Assembly (NCBI RefSeq): GCF_014290175.1
Contig: NZ_JACOOR010000001.1
Coordinates: 434,001-498,000, forward strand
Reading direction: 5' to 3'
Source of the DNA: Anaerosacchariphilus hominis
Lineage (GTDB): Bacteria; Bacillota; Clostridia; Lachnospirales; Lachnospiraceae
Length of the DNA: 64,000 nucleotides
Position numbers and translations under genes: made by a program
Notes under the pieces: generated by a model
The model's input: only the letters and a program-made list of their open reading frames with translations
The model's database searches: none
What the model was told of the DNA's origin: nothing
Part shown: in pieces, positions 27,234 through 35,847 of the stretch
How the letters are laid out: each line of letters begins with the position of its first letter
How positions within the stretch are numbered: position 1 is the first letter of the stretch

Positions 27234-28898
27234 TTACCGTATCTCTTCGATCTGCTGAATCATACCTGCCAGCGTTGGAATCAGCTGCTTCTTCCGGGAT
27301 ACCAGTCCCTTCAGCTCGTACCGATCTCCGTCGTCGCTGAGCTGGAAAGCTTCTTTTACCAGGGAATCGGAGTTCGGGCCATAACACAGAAGCTCCGTAG
27401 ATTCCTTGATGATATTCGTCAGCATAAAGAAGATCATATCCAGGCCACTCTGCCGATAGGCCTCCGGCAGATAAGGAATCAGTTTTTCCCGAATCTCCGC
27501 CAGCTCGATGGCGTTCATGGAGTTGATCTGGCCTACGCCAAACTCCACATTGCCCACACCGAAGCGCTTGAAATCCTGGTAGAAGATCTCCTCCGCCGTC
27601 CGGGATCCCAGATTGCTTCCTGCGGAGAACATGTCCACTGCCAGATCCTCGATGTCCACATCGGCAATCTCTGCCAGTCGCTCGGCTGCCGCTCTGTCCA
27701 CTGCCGTACAGGTGGGAGAGCGGAACATCAGCGTATCGGAAATGATGGCTGCGCAGAGCAGTCCCGCGATTTTCTTCGGAATCTCCACCTGCCTCTCCAC
27801 ATACATCTGGTACATAATGGTCGCTGTACAGCCCAGAGGCTGGTTCCGGAAAAATACCGGGGACATGGTCTCCAGGGTACCCAGACGGTGATGGTCGATG
27901 ATCTCCAGAATTTCCGCGTGGTCGATGCCATCCACGGCCTGGGATTCCTCGTTATGATCCACCATGATAACCTGCTTTCTCTTCAGATTCAACAGGTTTC
28001 GTCTGGAAATCATACCGATGTAGTTATCGTCCTTATCCACGATGGGGAAATCGCGATACCGCTTCTGTCCCATGATTTCCTTGATGTCGTCCGTCTTCTC
28101 ATTCACATTGAAAATGGTCAGGTTATCAGACTTCATGAAGTAGCTGATGGGCATACTCTGATTGATCAGGCGCGCCGCCGTAAAGGTGTCGTGGGGCGTG
28201 CTGATCACCACACAGTTATGCTCCTGGGCCAGCTTCTTGATGGTCATGGAGACCTTTGCGCCCTCGCATACGATGATACAGCCTGCCCGCATCTCAATGG
28301 CGCAGAGCTGGGACTCGTACCGGTTCCCCAGAATCACCAGGTCGCCCTCCTCGATATAGTCCTCCATCAGATCCGGGTTCGCCGCCGCGATCAGCACTTT
28401 ACCCCGGTTATAATAGTCATCAGCGGAGCCCACCAGAATCGTACCATCCAATGTATCAATGATATTCCGGTACTGGGTATTCGCCTGAGCCAGAATCTTG
28501 CTGTCCAGCACGTCCATGTAGGAGGTGGCGATATCTCCGATGGTGATCAGGCCCTCGAGCTTCTGTTCCCTGGTGATAGGCAGGGTCACCGCGCCGATCC
28601 GCCGCATAAGGTTCCATGCCTGCTTCAGGGAAAGATTTCCCTGGACGCCCTCGGTCTTCCGGATCTCAATATCCTTCACCTGGGTCATCACATCCGCTAT
28701 GTACACCGGAGCCTCCGCCTGAAAGAAATTCAGCACATACTGGGTCTCCTGATTCAGCTGTCCCGCCCGAGCCGCAATGTAGCCGCCGCCCTCAGTAGTA
28801 TTCTTCAGGTAGGCGTAAGCCAACGCAGAACAGATGGAATCCGTATCCGGATTCTTGTGACCGATAATATACACCGGTCTCGTTGCGTCTTTTTCCAT
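27234..28898 (-). CDS. ppaC: Manganese-dependent inorganic pyrophosphatase with CBS and DRTGG domains
   Basis: A 554-residue family II pyrophosphatase (CBS-PPase). The DHH catalytic part is split: residues 11-70 carry HKNPDTDS (metal ligands His14, Asp18, Asp20), and the DHH motif IIDHHRLG is near 334; DHHA2 closes the protein (RKKQLIPTL). Between them lie CBS domains with a DRTGG domain inserted (about 75-310). CBS-PPases of Clostridium and Desulfitobacterium are inhibited by AMP/ADP and activated by diadenosine polyphosphates, so this one should sense energy state. AAAGGGG lies before the ATG. Confidence 0.93.
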   Translation of the reverse strand: MEKDATRPVYIIGHKNPDTDSICSALAYAYLKNTTEGGGYIAARAGQLNQETQYVLNFFQAEAPVYIADVMTQVKDIEIRKTEGVQGNLSLKQAWNLMRRIGAVTLPITREQKLEGLITIGDIATSYMDVLDSKILAQANTQYRNIIDTLDGTILVGSADDYYNRGKVLIAAANPDLMEDYIEEGDLVILGNRYESQLCAIEMRAGCIIVCEGAKVSMTIKKLAQEHNCVVISTPHDTFTAARLINQSMPISYFMKSDNLTIFNVNEKTDDIKEIMGQKRYRDFPIVDKDDNYIGMISRRNLLNLKRKQVIMVDHNEESQAVDGIDHAEILEIIDHHRLGTLETMSPVFFRNQPLGCTATIMYQMYVERQVEIPKKIAGLLCAAIISDTLMFRSPTCTAVDRAAAERLAEIADVDIEDLAVDMFSAGSNLGSRTAEEIFYQDFKRFGVGNVEFGVGQINSMNAIELAEIREKLIPYLPEAYRQSGLDMIFFMLTNIIKESTELLCYGPNSDSLVKEAFQLSDDGDRYELKGLVSRKKQLIPTLAGMIQQIEEIR

Positions 28899-28936
28899 AT
28901 TAAACCCCTTTTATTTACAAGCTGTTAGTTGTTTAT

Positions 28937-28966
28937 ATTTTACCATTCCCCCTCCGGGATATACAA
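28937..28966 (-). promoter_or_regulatory. Promoter of the pyrophosphatase gene
   Basis: TTGTAT, an 18-base spacer and TAAAAT on the minus strand. Confidence 0.55.
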
Positions 28967-28979
28967 GGGGTATTCCTGT

Positions 28980-29240
28980 ATTTTTCGGCGTACGATCCGG
29001 CATTTTTCTCAACATTCCGTTCCATCAGGACCGTCCCTCTCCCGGCTTCCCTCTCCTGGCTTCCCGCCGCCCTTTAATTCCGTCTCCTGCGGACATATTC
29101 CGTACTGTGTGGACTGCACGATTTTCCATTCCCTTTTCCCACCATTTATCTACGTTTTGCCGAACCCTATTTTTACCCCATTTTAGTAGTTTTGTGTAAT
29201 TCGTCCTGTTTTTTTCTTGATTTTTTTACTTTTTTGTGCG
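28980..29240. other. Non-coding spacer
   Basis: A pyrimidine-rich plus strand (repeated CTCTCC and CTTCCC) turning into T-runs at the right. No open frame with a ribosome site, no hairpin with a T tract and no repeat was found. Confidence 0.5.
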
Positions 29241-29242
29241 TT

Positions 29243-29296
29243 TTCACATTAAGTTCACGTTTTGTTCATATTTTGTTCATAATTCACTGTTATACT
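29243..29296 (+). promoter_or_regulatory. Pho-box-like promoter: four 11-bp-spaced repeats and an extended -10
   Basis: TTCAC, TTCAC, TTCAT and TTCAT start at 29243, 29254, 29265 and 29276, an exact 11-base period, one face of the helix per turn. The last box ends 10 bases before TGTTATACT, an extended -10 element; there is no -35 box. This is how PhoB/PhoP-activated promoters of the OmpR family are built. A phosphate-response role is inferred from the architecture only. Confidence 0.6.
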
Positions 29297-29302
29297 AAGA
29301 AT

Positions 29303-29400
29303 CAAGTTAAGGGAAACGAAATCCCACTTCTAAAAAAGCTTTCACTACACATATAGATAAATTTTTTCATAATAGCCTCGGCGTACCTGGTACGCCGGGG
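29303..29400 (+). ncRNA. Possible small RNA behind the Pho-box-like promoter
   Basis: The plus-strand transcript predicted from the promoter contains no start codon with a ribosome site and no plus-strand gene follows. It has a short GGGA/TCCC hairpin near the 5' end and a strong CCTCGGCGTAC/GTACGCCGGGG hairpin at 29376-29400. A classical T tract is missing after the hairpin, so the 3' end is uncertain and the transcript may continue antisense into the signal peptidase gene. Confidence 0.35.
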
Positions 29401-29485
29401 CACTCCTCATTTTAGGGGAAAATCCGAGGGAACAGAACCCCTCTTCGTCCGTCCTATCTAAACTAAAAATAAAACAAAAAAAATG

Positions 29486-30037
29486 TTACCTCGTCATCCC
29501 CATATGTAAAAACACCCGTCCCGCGATCTGCCCCTGTTTCACCGCTCCGAAGCTTCGCGAGTCCCTGGAATTCTCCCGGTTATCCCCCAGCACAAAATAG
29601 CTGCCTTCGGGCACCGTATACGGATAGGCGATATCCTCCGAAAGAGCCGCCGTCACGCCCATGGCTTCCTCCGGCGTCTGCTCCCTCCCATTCACCAGAA
29701 GCTTCCCGTCTTCAGAAAACTCCACTGTCTCCCCGGGCTCCGCCACGATCCGCTTGATATATTCCACATCCCCGGGCATACGAAGAATCACCAGATCATC
29801 CCGCTGATAGGTCTCATCCAGCCGGTAGAACACCACCAGCTCCCGATCCTTCAGGGTGGGTTCCATGGAGCTGCCGCTGACAAAGGCGATTCCTATCACA
29901 TACTGGAAGATCACATAGACAGACACCACGGTCACGATACACTCTGCCAGGAAGTGTCTCCACTCCTTCCGGTGCTGCACCTTCTCCACCTTTCCCTGTA
30001 AAATCTCGTCTATGGACTGAAGCTCATCCCTTTTCAT
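29486..30037 (-). CDS. lepB: Signal peptidase I
   Basis: A 183-residue membrane-anchored serine/lysine protease that removes Sec and Tat signal peptides. A cytoplasmic N-terminus and one membrane helix (about 28-50) precede SGSSMEPTL with the catalytic Ser near 56; the Lys is in VEYIKRIVAEPGE near 93; YFVLGDNRENSRDSR is the third signature. It is a short, Gram-positive-type enzyme with one N-terminal anchor. Its start overlaps the coiled-coil gene stop (ATGA). Confidence 0.95.
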   Translation of the reverse strand: MKRDELQSIDEILQGKVEKVQHRKEWRHFLAECIVTVVSVYVIFQYVIGIAFVSGSSMEPTLKDRELVVFYRLDETYQRDDLVILRMPGDVEYIKRIVAEPGETVEFSEDGKLLVNGREQTPEEAMGVTAALSEDIAYPYTVPEGSYFVLGDNRENSRDSRSFGAVKQGQIAGRVFLHMGMTR

Positions 30038-30657
30038 TCCTCGTTCTCCGTCTGCTCCTCTTCGGTCAGAGCCTTCACCTTATTCTTCAGTAGCAGGAAA
30101 CGCTCGTTCAGCCGCTCCAGCTCTTCTCCAATCATCACCAGCTCCCGGTTCTGCTGATCTGACTTTTCCTTCGCCTGGGCTTCCAGCTCCCGGCGGATCT
30201 CCACCCGGGCCCGGGCGATCTGCTCCTGCATCTGTTCCTGCGCAGCCTTCTGCTCCTGTTCTGCCTGTGCCTGAAGCTCTGCCCGCTCCTGCTCCATCTG
30301 TGCCTGAAGCTCGGCGCGCTCTTCAGCCAGCTTCCGCTGCTCTTCTTCCCGCTCCGCAGCCAGACGTGCCTTCAGATCCTCCAGCTCTTCCTGCTGCTGC
30401 TTTTTCATCTGCTTCAGCTGCCCCCGGTTCTGCTCCCGCATCTGCTGGGCCCGGGTCTGGTACATCTTATTCAGCTGCTGCATCTTCTCGTATACATCTT
30501 CCTTCTGGAAGCCAAACAGACCGCTCTTCATCTTCATACTCCGCAGGAAATCCGCAATCTCCGGGAAATCCACCGACGCTGTCCCAGGCACCACCTCCGG
30601 CACCTCCAACATTCTGCCCTGTACCTCGTTTGTTTCCTGTCTCTGCTCCATTTCCAT
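30034..30657 (-). CDS. Coiled-coil protein coupled to signal peptidase I
   Basis: A 207-residue cytoplasmic protein. After a short N-terminal part, GLFGFQKEDVYEKMQQLNKM (about 46-65) resembles the N-terminal membrane-binding element of DivIVA/GpsB proteins (F-x-K-x-DV-x-x-x-x-x-x-L); the rest is a long Gln/Glu/Arg/Ala coiled coil (about 75-195). AGGGGG 7 bases before the ATG supports the start. It overlaps lepB, suggesting coupled production. A DivIVA-like role in division or polar growth is possible but rests on one short motif. Confidence 0.75.
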   Translation of the reverse strand: MEMEQRQETNEVQGRMLEVPEVVPGTASVDFPEIADFLRSMKMKSGLFGFQKEDVYEKMQQLNKMYQTRAQQMREQNRGQLKQMKKQQQEELEDLKARLAAEREEEQRKLAEERAELQAQMEQERAELQAQAEQEQKAAQEQMQEQIARARVEIRRELEAQAKEKSDQQNRELVMIGEELERLNERFLLLKNKVKALTEEEQTENEE

Positions 30658-30697
30658 GCGTATACCCCCTGACTTTTTCTGTAAAGTTTCTATCTAT

Positions 30698-30736
30698 GCC
30701 CGGCCACACACTTCTCCCCGCAGCCGGGCTTTTTTT
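30698..30736 (+). terminator. Strong plus-strand hairpin with T-run
   Basis: GCCCGGC pairs with GCCGGGC and seven T follow on the plus strand, although no plus-strand gene precedes it. On the minus strand the same hairpin lies at the predicted 5' end of the coiled-coil/lepB transcript, where it could stabilise the mRNA. Confidence 0.5.
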
Positions 30737-30737
30737 C

Positions 30738-30766
30738 ATCATACCCTGTAACCTTCCGTTTTGCAA
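30738..30766 (-). promoter_or_regulatory. Promoter of the coiled-coil/lepB operon
   Basis: TTGCAA, a 17-base spacer and TATGAT on the minus strand. Confidence 0.65.
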
Positions 30767-30802
30767 TCGCTTCTTCCCGAAAACCATCTGAAATCCCGGA
30801 AA

Positions 30803-30826
30803 CCCGGGAATTTCGAGATTCCCAGG
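30803..30826 (-). terminator. Weak terminator of the aminopeptidase gene
   Basis: CCTGGGAAT pairs with ATTCCCGGG (one wobble) on the minus strand, but only TTT follows. Confidence 0.35.
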
Positions 30827-30832
30827 CTGCAA

Positions 30833-31948
30833 TCAGACCAGCTTCTCCGGATTCAGGCACTGCAGCTCCGGAATCACAAACCGTCCGTCCTTCCGGATCA
30901 ACCGATCGTCGAACCAGATCTCGCCGCCTCCGAACTCTTCCCGCTGAATCAGCACCAAATCCCAGTGGATGGCGCTCACATTGCCATTGGGCGCTTCGTC
31001 GTAGCAGTTGCCCGGCGTAAAATGAATGGATCCCATAATCTTCTCGTCAAAGAGAATATCCTTCATGGGATACAGAATATAGGGATTCACACCGATGGCG
31101 AACTCGCCCACATAGCGGGCTCCCTCGTCCGTATCCAGGATCTGGTTCAGCCGCTCCGTGTTATTGGCCGTGGCCTTTACGATCTTTCCGTCCCGAAACT
31201 CCAGCCGGATCTGCTCAAAGGTGGTTCCCTGGCACAGAGACGGCGCATTATAGGTGATAACGCCGTTCACAGAATCCCGTACCGGCGCCGTGTAGACCTC
31301 CCCATCGGGGATATTCATCTTTCCGTCGCAGGCGATGGCCGGAATGTCTTTAATGGAGAAGGTCAGATCCGTATCACGGCCTGTGAGCCGTACCCGATCT
31401 GTCCGGTTCATCAAATCCACCAGGGATTTCATGGCCTCGCTCATCTTCGAGTAGTCCAAATTGCAGACCTGGAAATAAAAGTCCTCAAAGGCTTCCGTGC
31501 TGCTGCCGGAAAGCTGGGCCATGGACTCGTTGGGATACCGCAGTACCACCCAGCGGGTCCTGGGTACCCGGATCTCATGGTGGACCGGCGTCATATACAG
31601 TGTTTCATACAGGTGCATCTTCTCCGGCGGCACATCGGACAGCTCCGATACATTATCGCCGCCCCGGACGCCGATATAGCAATCCATCTGTTCCATCTCC
31701 CGGGCATCCTGCTCCGCCATCAACCGAAGCTGTTCCTCCGTACAGCCCAGAAGCATTTCCCGCTGCACCTTCGGATCGATATAGTGGGGAAAAGGCTGTC
31801 CGCCCGCCGCGTACACCTCTTTAATCAGCCGGCGCGCCAGATCCTGAGTGGATGGGCCCGTATAATTGATATAGACCTTATCCCCGGGCTTCACAGTGCA
31901 GGAATAGTTGACCAGATTCTTTGCCAGTGTCCGAATTCTTCTGTCCAT
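30833..31948 (-). CDS. M29-family (AmpS/PepS) aminopeptidase
   Basis: A 371-residue cytoplasmic metalloaminopeptidase. VKPGDKVYINY near the N-terminus and the C-terminal GNCYDEAPNGNVSAIHWDLV, with the His-x-Asp metal ligand pair, are the family's marks; acidic ligands lie in EFRDGK and EFAIGVN. The start is placed at MDRRIRTLAK because AGGAG lies 8 bases before it; a longer frame would reach back into the preceding gene. It probably trims peptides. It directly follows the 846-residue extracellular protein gene. Confidence 0.9.
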   Translation of the reverse strand: MDRRIRTLAKNLVNYSCTVKPGDKVYINYTGPSTQDLARRLIKEVYAAGGQPFPHYIDPKVQREMLLGCTEEQLRLMAEQDAREMEQMDCYIGVRGGDNVSELSDVPPEKMHLYETLYMTPVHHEIRVPRTRWVVLRYPNESMAQLSGSSTEAFEDFYFQVCNLDYSKMSEAMKSLVDLMNRTDRVRLTGRDTDLTFSIKDIPAIACDGKMNIPDGEVYTAPVRDSVNGVITYNAPSLCQGTTFEQIRLEFRDGKIVKATANNTERLNQILDTDEGARYVGEFAIGVNPYILYPMKDILFDEKIMGSIHFTPGNCYDEAPNGNVSAIHWDLVLIQREEFGGGEIWFDDRLIRKDGRFVIPELQCLNPEKLV

Positions 31949-31974
31949 CGCTTCTGCTCCTTTATTTTGATATT

Positions 31975-34515
31975 TTATTCTGTCATTTCCGGCAGGCACA
32001 CTAGAAACAGATTTCCCAGTTCCACGTACTGCTGGGTGCTGTCGTTCATTCCCCGCTTGCTGCTCTCGCCTGTGAGGGGATCGGTCACGATAATATTCTG
32101 GGGATCATAGCCGGTAATCAACTCTGCGTTTCCGCCGCCCTGCATGGCCAGCACCGGATAGCCCTCGCTGAGATAATACAGGATCATGCTCACGGAACAG
32201 CCTGACAGATCCAGCACCCGGCCGCTTAACTGGCTGTCCAGGATCTCGTAAGGCGTGTCGCCCTGACTCAGCCCAGCCGCCACATCACTGTAAACCTGAT
32301 AGTTACCCAGCAGGATCTCCAGGGCTGCCTGCAGACTGGATTCCCCGTCCTTTTGCTGGGGATTTGTCATGCTGCCCAGATCCACCCGGGTCCTCCGGCC
32401 GCCCCGCCGCCAGATGGCGTTCTGCCTAGCGTCCACCACCGTGCCCATGGACTCATAAGCCTGCTGTACCGCGTCACGTGCCTCCGTGCAGGCGCCGATG
32501 CAGATGCCGTCAAAACCGTACACATAGTACCGTTCGTCCTCGCCGCCCGGGATCTCCAGAGTCCGGTTTCCTTCGTAGACCACCTGCTTCGGCGTCAGAT
32601 ACTTCACCTTGCCGCTATCCCGGGCGTCGGTGAGGGAGAAATAATACTCCTGCTTCTTATCTCCCGCGTTTTTTGTATCCAATGCTATTTTAACCACATT
32701 TTCCGCCGCATTATTCGTAATCGGCTCCGGATCCGCCTCTGCATAGGTTCCGTCCGCCTGTCGGCTGACGCATTCCAGGGAAATCCGGTTCTCTTTAATG
32801 GAGATTCCTGTCACGTACTTGCCCTTGGATTCGTAATCGAACTCCCGGACCACCTTTCCCTGCTCATTTTCGATGACGATCTTTCCCATGGGAAATACAT
32901 AATTGCCGGACAGATCCTTTGTCACATCCGCCTGTCTGGCCTCACCGTAGATAAAGTCTGTTCCCATGAAGCCAAGGGCCTGGATATAATAACCGTCCTC
33001 GGCCCGGATGGTATGGCTGCTGCCCGTATCCAGGTTCAGCACCGATACGGAGCCTGCTTCGTAGAGGGTATTGGCCTCATGCCAGGCTGCCAGATGTCCG
33101 TCCTCGGACACCATGCCGCTCTCCTTCGCCACATCTGTGGCCACGGTGGTCTCCTCCATGGTATTCAGATCAACACAGAGCACGGAACCGTCCAGATACA
33201 GATAGAACTGCTGATCCCGGTTCACATAGGCCATTTTGCCAAGCTGCGCCTCCAGAGCCGCAAAGGAACGGTCGCTGGACAGGAAGGCCCTCTCCTCCAC
33301 CGTATTGGTCAGGGCGTCGTAAGTGCAGAGGCTCACGCCAGTCTGTCCCTCATGGGTACCACGGTTCATATAGCCGTACACCAGGAAGTTCATACTGCCG
33401 GACTCATCCACATCCAGGATCCGAATGGCATGCTGGTCGTAGCTGCCCCGCAGATCGTCTCCCTCCCGGAAACCAAATACCAGGGAGAGCTTATTCTGGG
33501 CCACATCGTAGCACCAGAGCTGACCGTTCTGCACAAAGGCCACGATATTCTCCTCGGGATTCTTTTTATATTCCACTTCTGTGTTCAGGATACCCAGATC
33601 CACTCCATTTTTCGCAAAGATGCTTAAGGCAGGATCAAAGATTCGATCCACGGTTCTGTCGTAATTCAGCAGATACATACGCTGCTGGGTATAACGCACC
33701 CGGTAGGACTCCCGGACCTCATAGGTCTCGGTCTCTCCCGCGTCGTTTTCATATGTCGTCTCATATTCCAGACGGATGGAGGCCACCGAGCTGTCCAGCT
33801 CCGTCAGATACATTCGTACCTTCGCGGGATCCGGCGCTTCCACCTGCATATCACCCCAAATCAGCTGCTTATACTTGGAATGGATATTCACATGGGCCAG
33901 ACTGTTATTGTCGATGCTTCCGTCCGACTCCAGATACTGGGCAATGCTCACCGTGTTATTTTTGTCAAATAAGGCATTATGAATTTCCTCCACAAAAGCC
34001 AGACACTCGTCCAGATGGTGATCCTTCAGGTTCTTCACCCGGGTATAGTAATAGGCCTCCCGATCCTTCTCCAGAGCCAGACGGATGACCAGAAGATATT
34101 CCTCTCCCTCATCCATCAGATCCTTCAGCTGCAGATTCGCCTGCAGTACCCGGCTGCCCCGTTCCAGATCCGTGATCTCCCCGTCCTCGATGAGACGGGT
34201 CATATCCAGGCTTCGCAGCTCGTAGTACACCTTCTGTACCTTCGCGTCGGGATACTCGATCCGAAAGGCTGCGGTCCGATCCGCCGGAAGGGCCGTCAGA
34301 CTGTCCCGGATGGTGCCCGCGTCCATGGTTCTTGTATAACCGTGCAGGAGATTAAAGTCCTTTCCGTCCTGCTCCATGTAGATCAGCGGAAGGGTGGCCT
34401 CCTCCATGACCGCCGTGGAATCCGTATTGCCCGCAGTCAGATAATAGCTCATTCCCAGAATGCCCAGGATAAAAGCCGCTATAATAGAAATGATTTTCAG
34501 CACCGGCTTTTTCAT
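31975..34515 (-). CDS. Large anchored extracellular protein with C39-like C-terminus, unknown function
   Basis: An 846-residue protein. One N-terminal membrane helix (about 7-30) follows a MKKP start; the rest is outside the cell. The middle (about 300-650) has repeated short beta-rich segments such as NGQLWCYDVAQNKLSLVFGF, DGSVLCVDLNTMEETTVA and GSVSVLNLDTGSSHTI, which suggest a beta-propeller. The last 120 residues (LDLSGCSVSMILYYLSEGYP, then VTDPLTGESSKRGM) resemble a C39-type papain-like fold used for peptide binding or cleavage, though the usual N-terminal active-site Cys block is not clear. The start overlaps the methyltransferase stop by 4 bases, so the three genes form one operon. I know no experimental function. 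Confidence 0.75.
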   Translation of the reverse strand: MKKPVLKIISIIAAFILGILGMSYYLTAGNTDSTAVMEEATLPLIYMEQDGKDFNLLHGYTRTMDAGTIRDSLTALPADRTAAFRIEYPDAKVQKVYYELRSLDMTRLIEDGEITDLERGSRVLQANLQLKDLMDEGEEYLLVIRLALEKDREAYYYTRVKNLKDHHLDECLAFVEEIHNALFDKNNTVSIAQYLESDGSIDNNSLAHVNIHSKYKQLIWGDMQVEAPDPAKVRMYLTELDSSVASIRLEYETTYENDAGETETYEVRESYRVRYTQQRMYLLNYDRTVDRIFDPALSIFAKNGVDLGILNTEVEYKKNPEENIVAFVQNGQLWCYDVAQNKLSLVFGFREGDDLRGSYDQHAIRILDVDESGSMNFLVYGYMNRGTHEGQTGVSLCTYDALTNTVEERAFLSSDRSFAALEAQLGKMAYVNRDQQFYLYLDGSVLCVDLNTMEETTVATDVAKESGMVSEDGHLAAWHEANTLYEAGSVSVLNLDTGSSHTIRAEDGYYIQALGFMGTDFIYGEARQADVTKDLSGNYVFPMGKIVIENEQGKVVREFDYESKGKYVTGISIKENRISLECVSRQADGTYAEADPEPITNNAAENVVKIALDTKNAGDKKQEYYFSLTDARDSGKVKYLTPKQVVYEGNRTLEIPGGEDERYYVYGFDGICIGACTEARDAVQQAYESMGTVVDARQNAIWRRGGRRTRVDLGSMTNPQQKDGESSLQAALEILLGNYQVYSDVAAGLSQGDTPYEILDSQLSGRVLDLSGCSVSMILYYLSEGYPVLAMQGGGNAELITGYDPQNIIVTDPLTGESSKRGMNDSTQQYVELGNLFLVCLPEMTE

Positions 34516-35726
34516 GACTTATCTCCTTTTTTCCTGCTTCGATAGCTGTCCGCCGGGGATCTCCCCGCCGACAGCAGCCGCTCCAGGGTCAAATCCGCGT
34601 GAAGGGCTTCGGCACAGCGTTCATAGGCCGCCGCTTTTTCTTTCTTTCCCTTCTCCGCTCCCCGGCGCTTCACCGCCCGGATCAGAATATTCTTCGGCGT
34701 ATGCTCCATGTCGATAAATTCCAGAAGCTGGGTCTCATAGCCCTGCTGCTCCAGAAGCTCCGCCCGCAGGCCGTCTGTGGCCAGGGCCGCGATACGCTCC
34801 TTTAAAATACCGTACTTCAGAATGGGGGCCAATGCCTCATTTTCTATCTGCTTATTCAGCTCATGCTGACAGCAGGGTACGGACAGAATTACCTGCGCGC
34901 CCCAGCGGATGGCCTTGTACAGGGCATAGTCCGTGGCTGTGTCGCAGGCATGGAGGGTCACTACCATGTCCACCCGGGTACAGCCCTCGTATCCGGCGAT
35001 ATCTCCCTGAAGGAAATCCAGCTTCTCATAGCCGTACTTTTTACTGAGGGCTGCACACTTTCGGATCACGTCCTCCTTCAGATCGAGACCGATGATCCGC
35101 ACGTCCAGACCCTGGCACTCCCGCAGATAATAATAAATGGCAAAGGTCAGATAGGACTTGCCGCAGCCGAAATCCAGGATGGCCACCTCCCGGTCCCGGG
35201 GCAGCGCCGGAAGGATATCCTCCACAAACTCCAGAAACCGGTTAATCTGGCGGAACTTATCGTAGCGGGCGTGAACCACCCGGCCCTCGGGGGTCATGAC
35301 GCCCAGGTCCACCAGAAAAGGCACAGGCTTTCCTTCCTCCAAAAGGTAGGCCTTCTTTTTATTATGCTCCAGCGAAACCTTTTTATCAGCCTTTTTATCA
35401 GCCTTTTTCTTTTCTTTTACGGTTACCTTTCCCTTTTTGCTGACCAGGGCTGTCACTGTGCCTGCCCCTGCGGTCAGCTGCAGCTGGGTATAGACCTCTG
35501 TAAGCAGCTCCGGGATCCGGAGCTTGGTCTCCTCTGCCGTCAGATTCTCATGGAAGGCCTTTGGTCCCCGGAAGGTCTCCGCCTGAAAACGCAGCTGTCC
35601 CTTCAGGAGTACCGGACGGATCCGGGTCTTTCCTTCCTCCCGTCCCTTTCTGGATCCACTTAAGATGATCATTTCCAGTTCTTCATTCAAATATTTTTCC
35701 AGTATTGCTTTTAATTCTTCCATCAT
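34512..35726 (-). CDS. SAM-dependent methyltransferase of the GSTCD-like group
   Basis: A 404-residue protein. The C-terminal two thirds form a class I methyltransferase: ILDFGCGKSYLTFAIYYY is the SAM-binding loop, VVTLHACDTATDYAL and LSVPCCQHELN follow as in the Methyltransf_32 group, which includes rRNA/tRNA-type enzymes. The N-terminal third is separate and contains a Lys-rich linker (KEKKKADKKADKK). The open frame extends farther upstream, but that part lies opposite the ACT gene and its promoter; the MM start at this position is preceded by a promoter and no ribosome site. The target molecule is unknown. Confidence 0.8.
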   Translation of the reverse strand: MMEELKAILEKYLNEELEMIILSGSRKGREEGKTRIRPVLLKGQLRFQAETFRGPKAFHENLTAEETKLRIPELLTEVYTQLQLTAGAGTVTALVSKKGKVTVKEKKKADKKADKKVSLEHNKKKAYLLEEGKPVPFLVDLGVMTPEGRVVHARYDKFRQINRFLEFVEDILPALPRDREVAILDFGCGKSYLTFAIYYYLRECQGLDVRIIGLDLKEDVIRKCAALSKKYGYEKLDFLQGDIAGYEGCTRVDMVVTLHACDTATDYALYKAIRWGAQVILSVPCCQHELNKQIENEALAPILKYGILKERIAALATDGLRAELLEQQGYETQLLEFIDMEHTPKNILIRAVKRRGAEKGKKEKAAAYERCAEALHADLTLERLLSAGRSPADSYRSRKKGDKS

Positions 35727-35735
35727 AATGGGTTC

Positions 35736-35744
35736 AGTATAGCA
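35736..35744 (-). promoter_or_regulatory. Extended -10 promoter of the methyltransferase operon
   Basis: TGCTATACT on the minus strand ends 9 bases before the first ATG, so the transcript should start at or within a few bases of the start codon. No good -35 box is present. Confidence 0.55.
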
Positions 35745-35764
35745 CAAAGTCCTCTTAAATACCA

Positions 35765-35793
35765 TTGTAAAATGCGGATTCCTGTGGTATGAT
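35765..35793 (+). promoter_or_regulatory. Promoter of the ACT-domain gene
   Basis: TTGTAA, a 17-base spacer and TATGAT, divergent from the methyltransferase promoter. Confidence 0.65.
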
Positions 35794-35847
35794 AGGAGTA
35801 GTTTCGCACTGCAAAGAACTAAAGTAGAAACAGGAGGAGTAAGAAAA

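Noticed and set aside
29303..29470. 6S RNA, c-di-AMP riboswitch or T-box as identity of the structured spacer.
   Set aside because: None of their conserved elements could be found; it is left as an unnamed possible small RNA.
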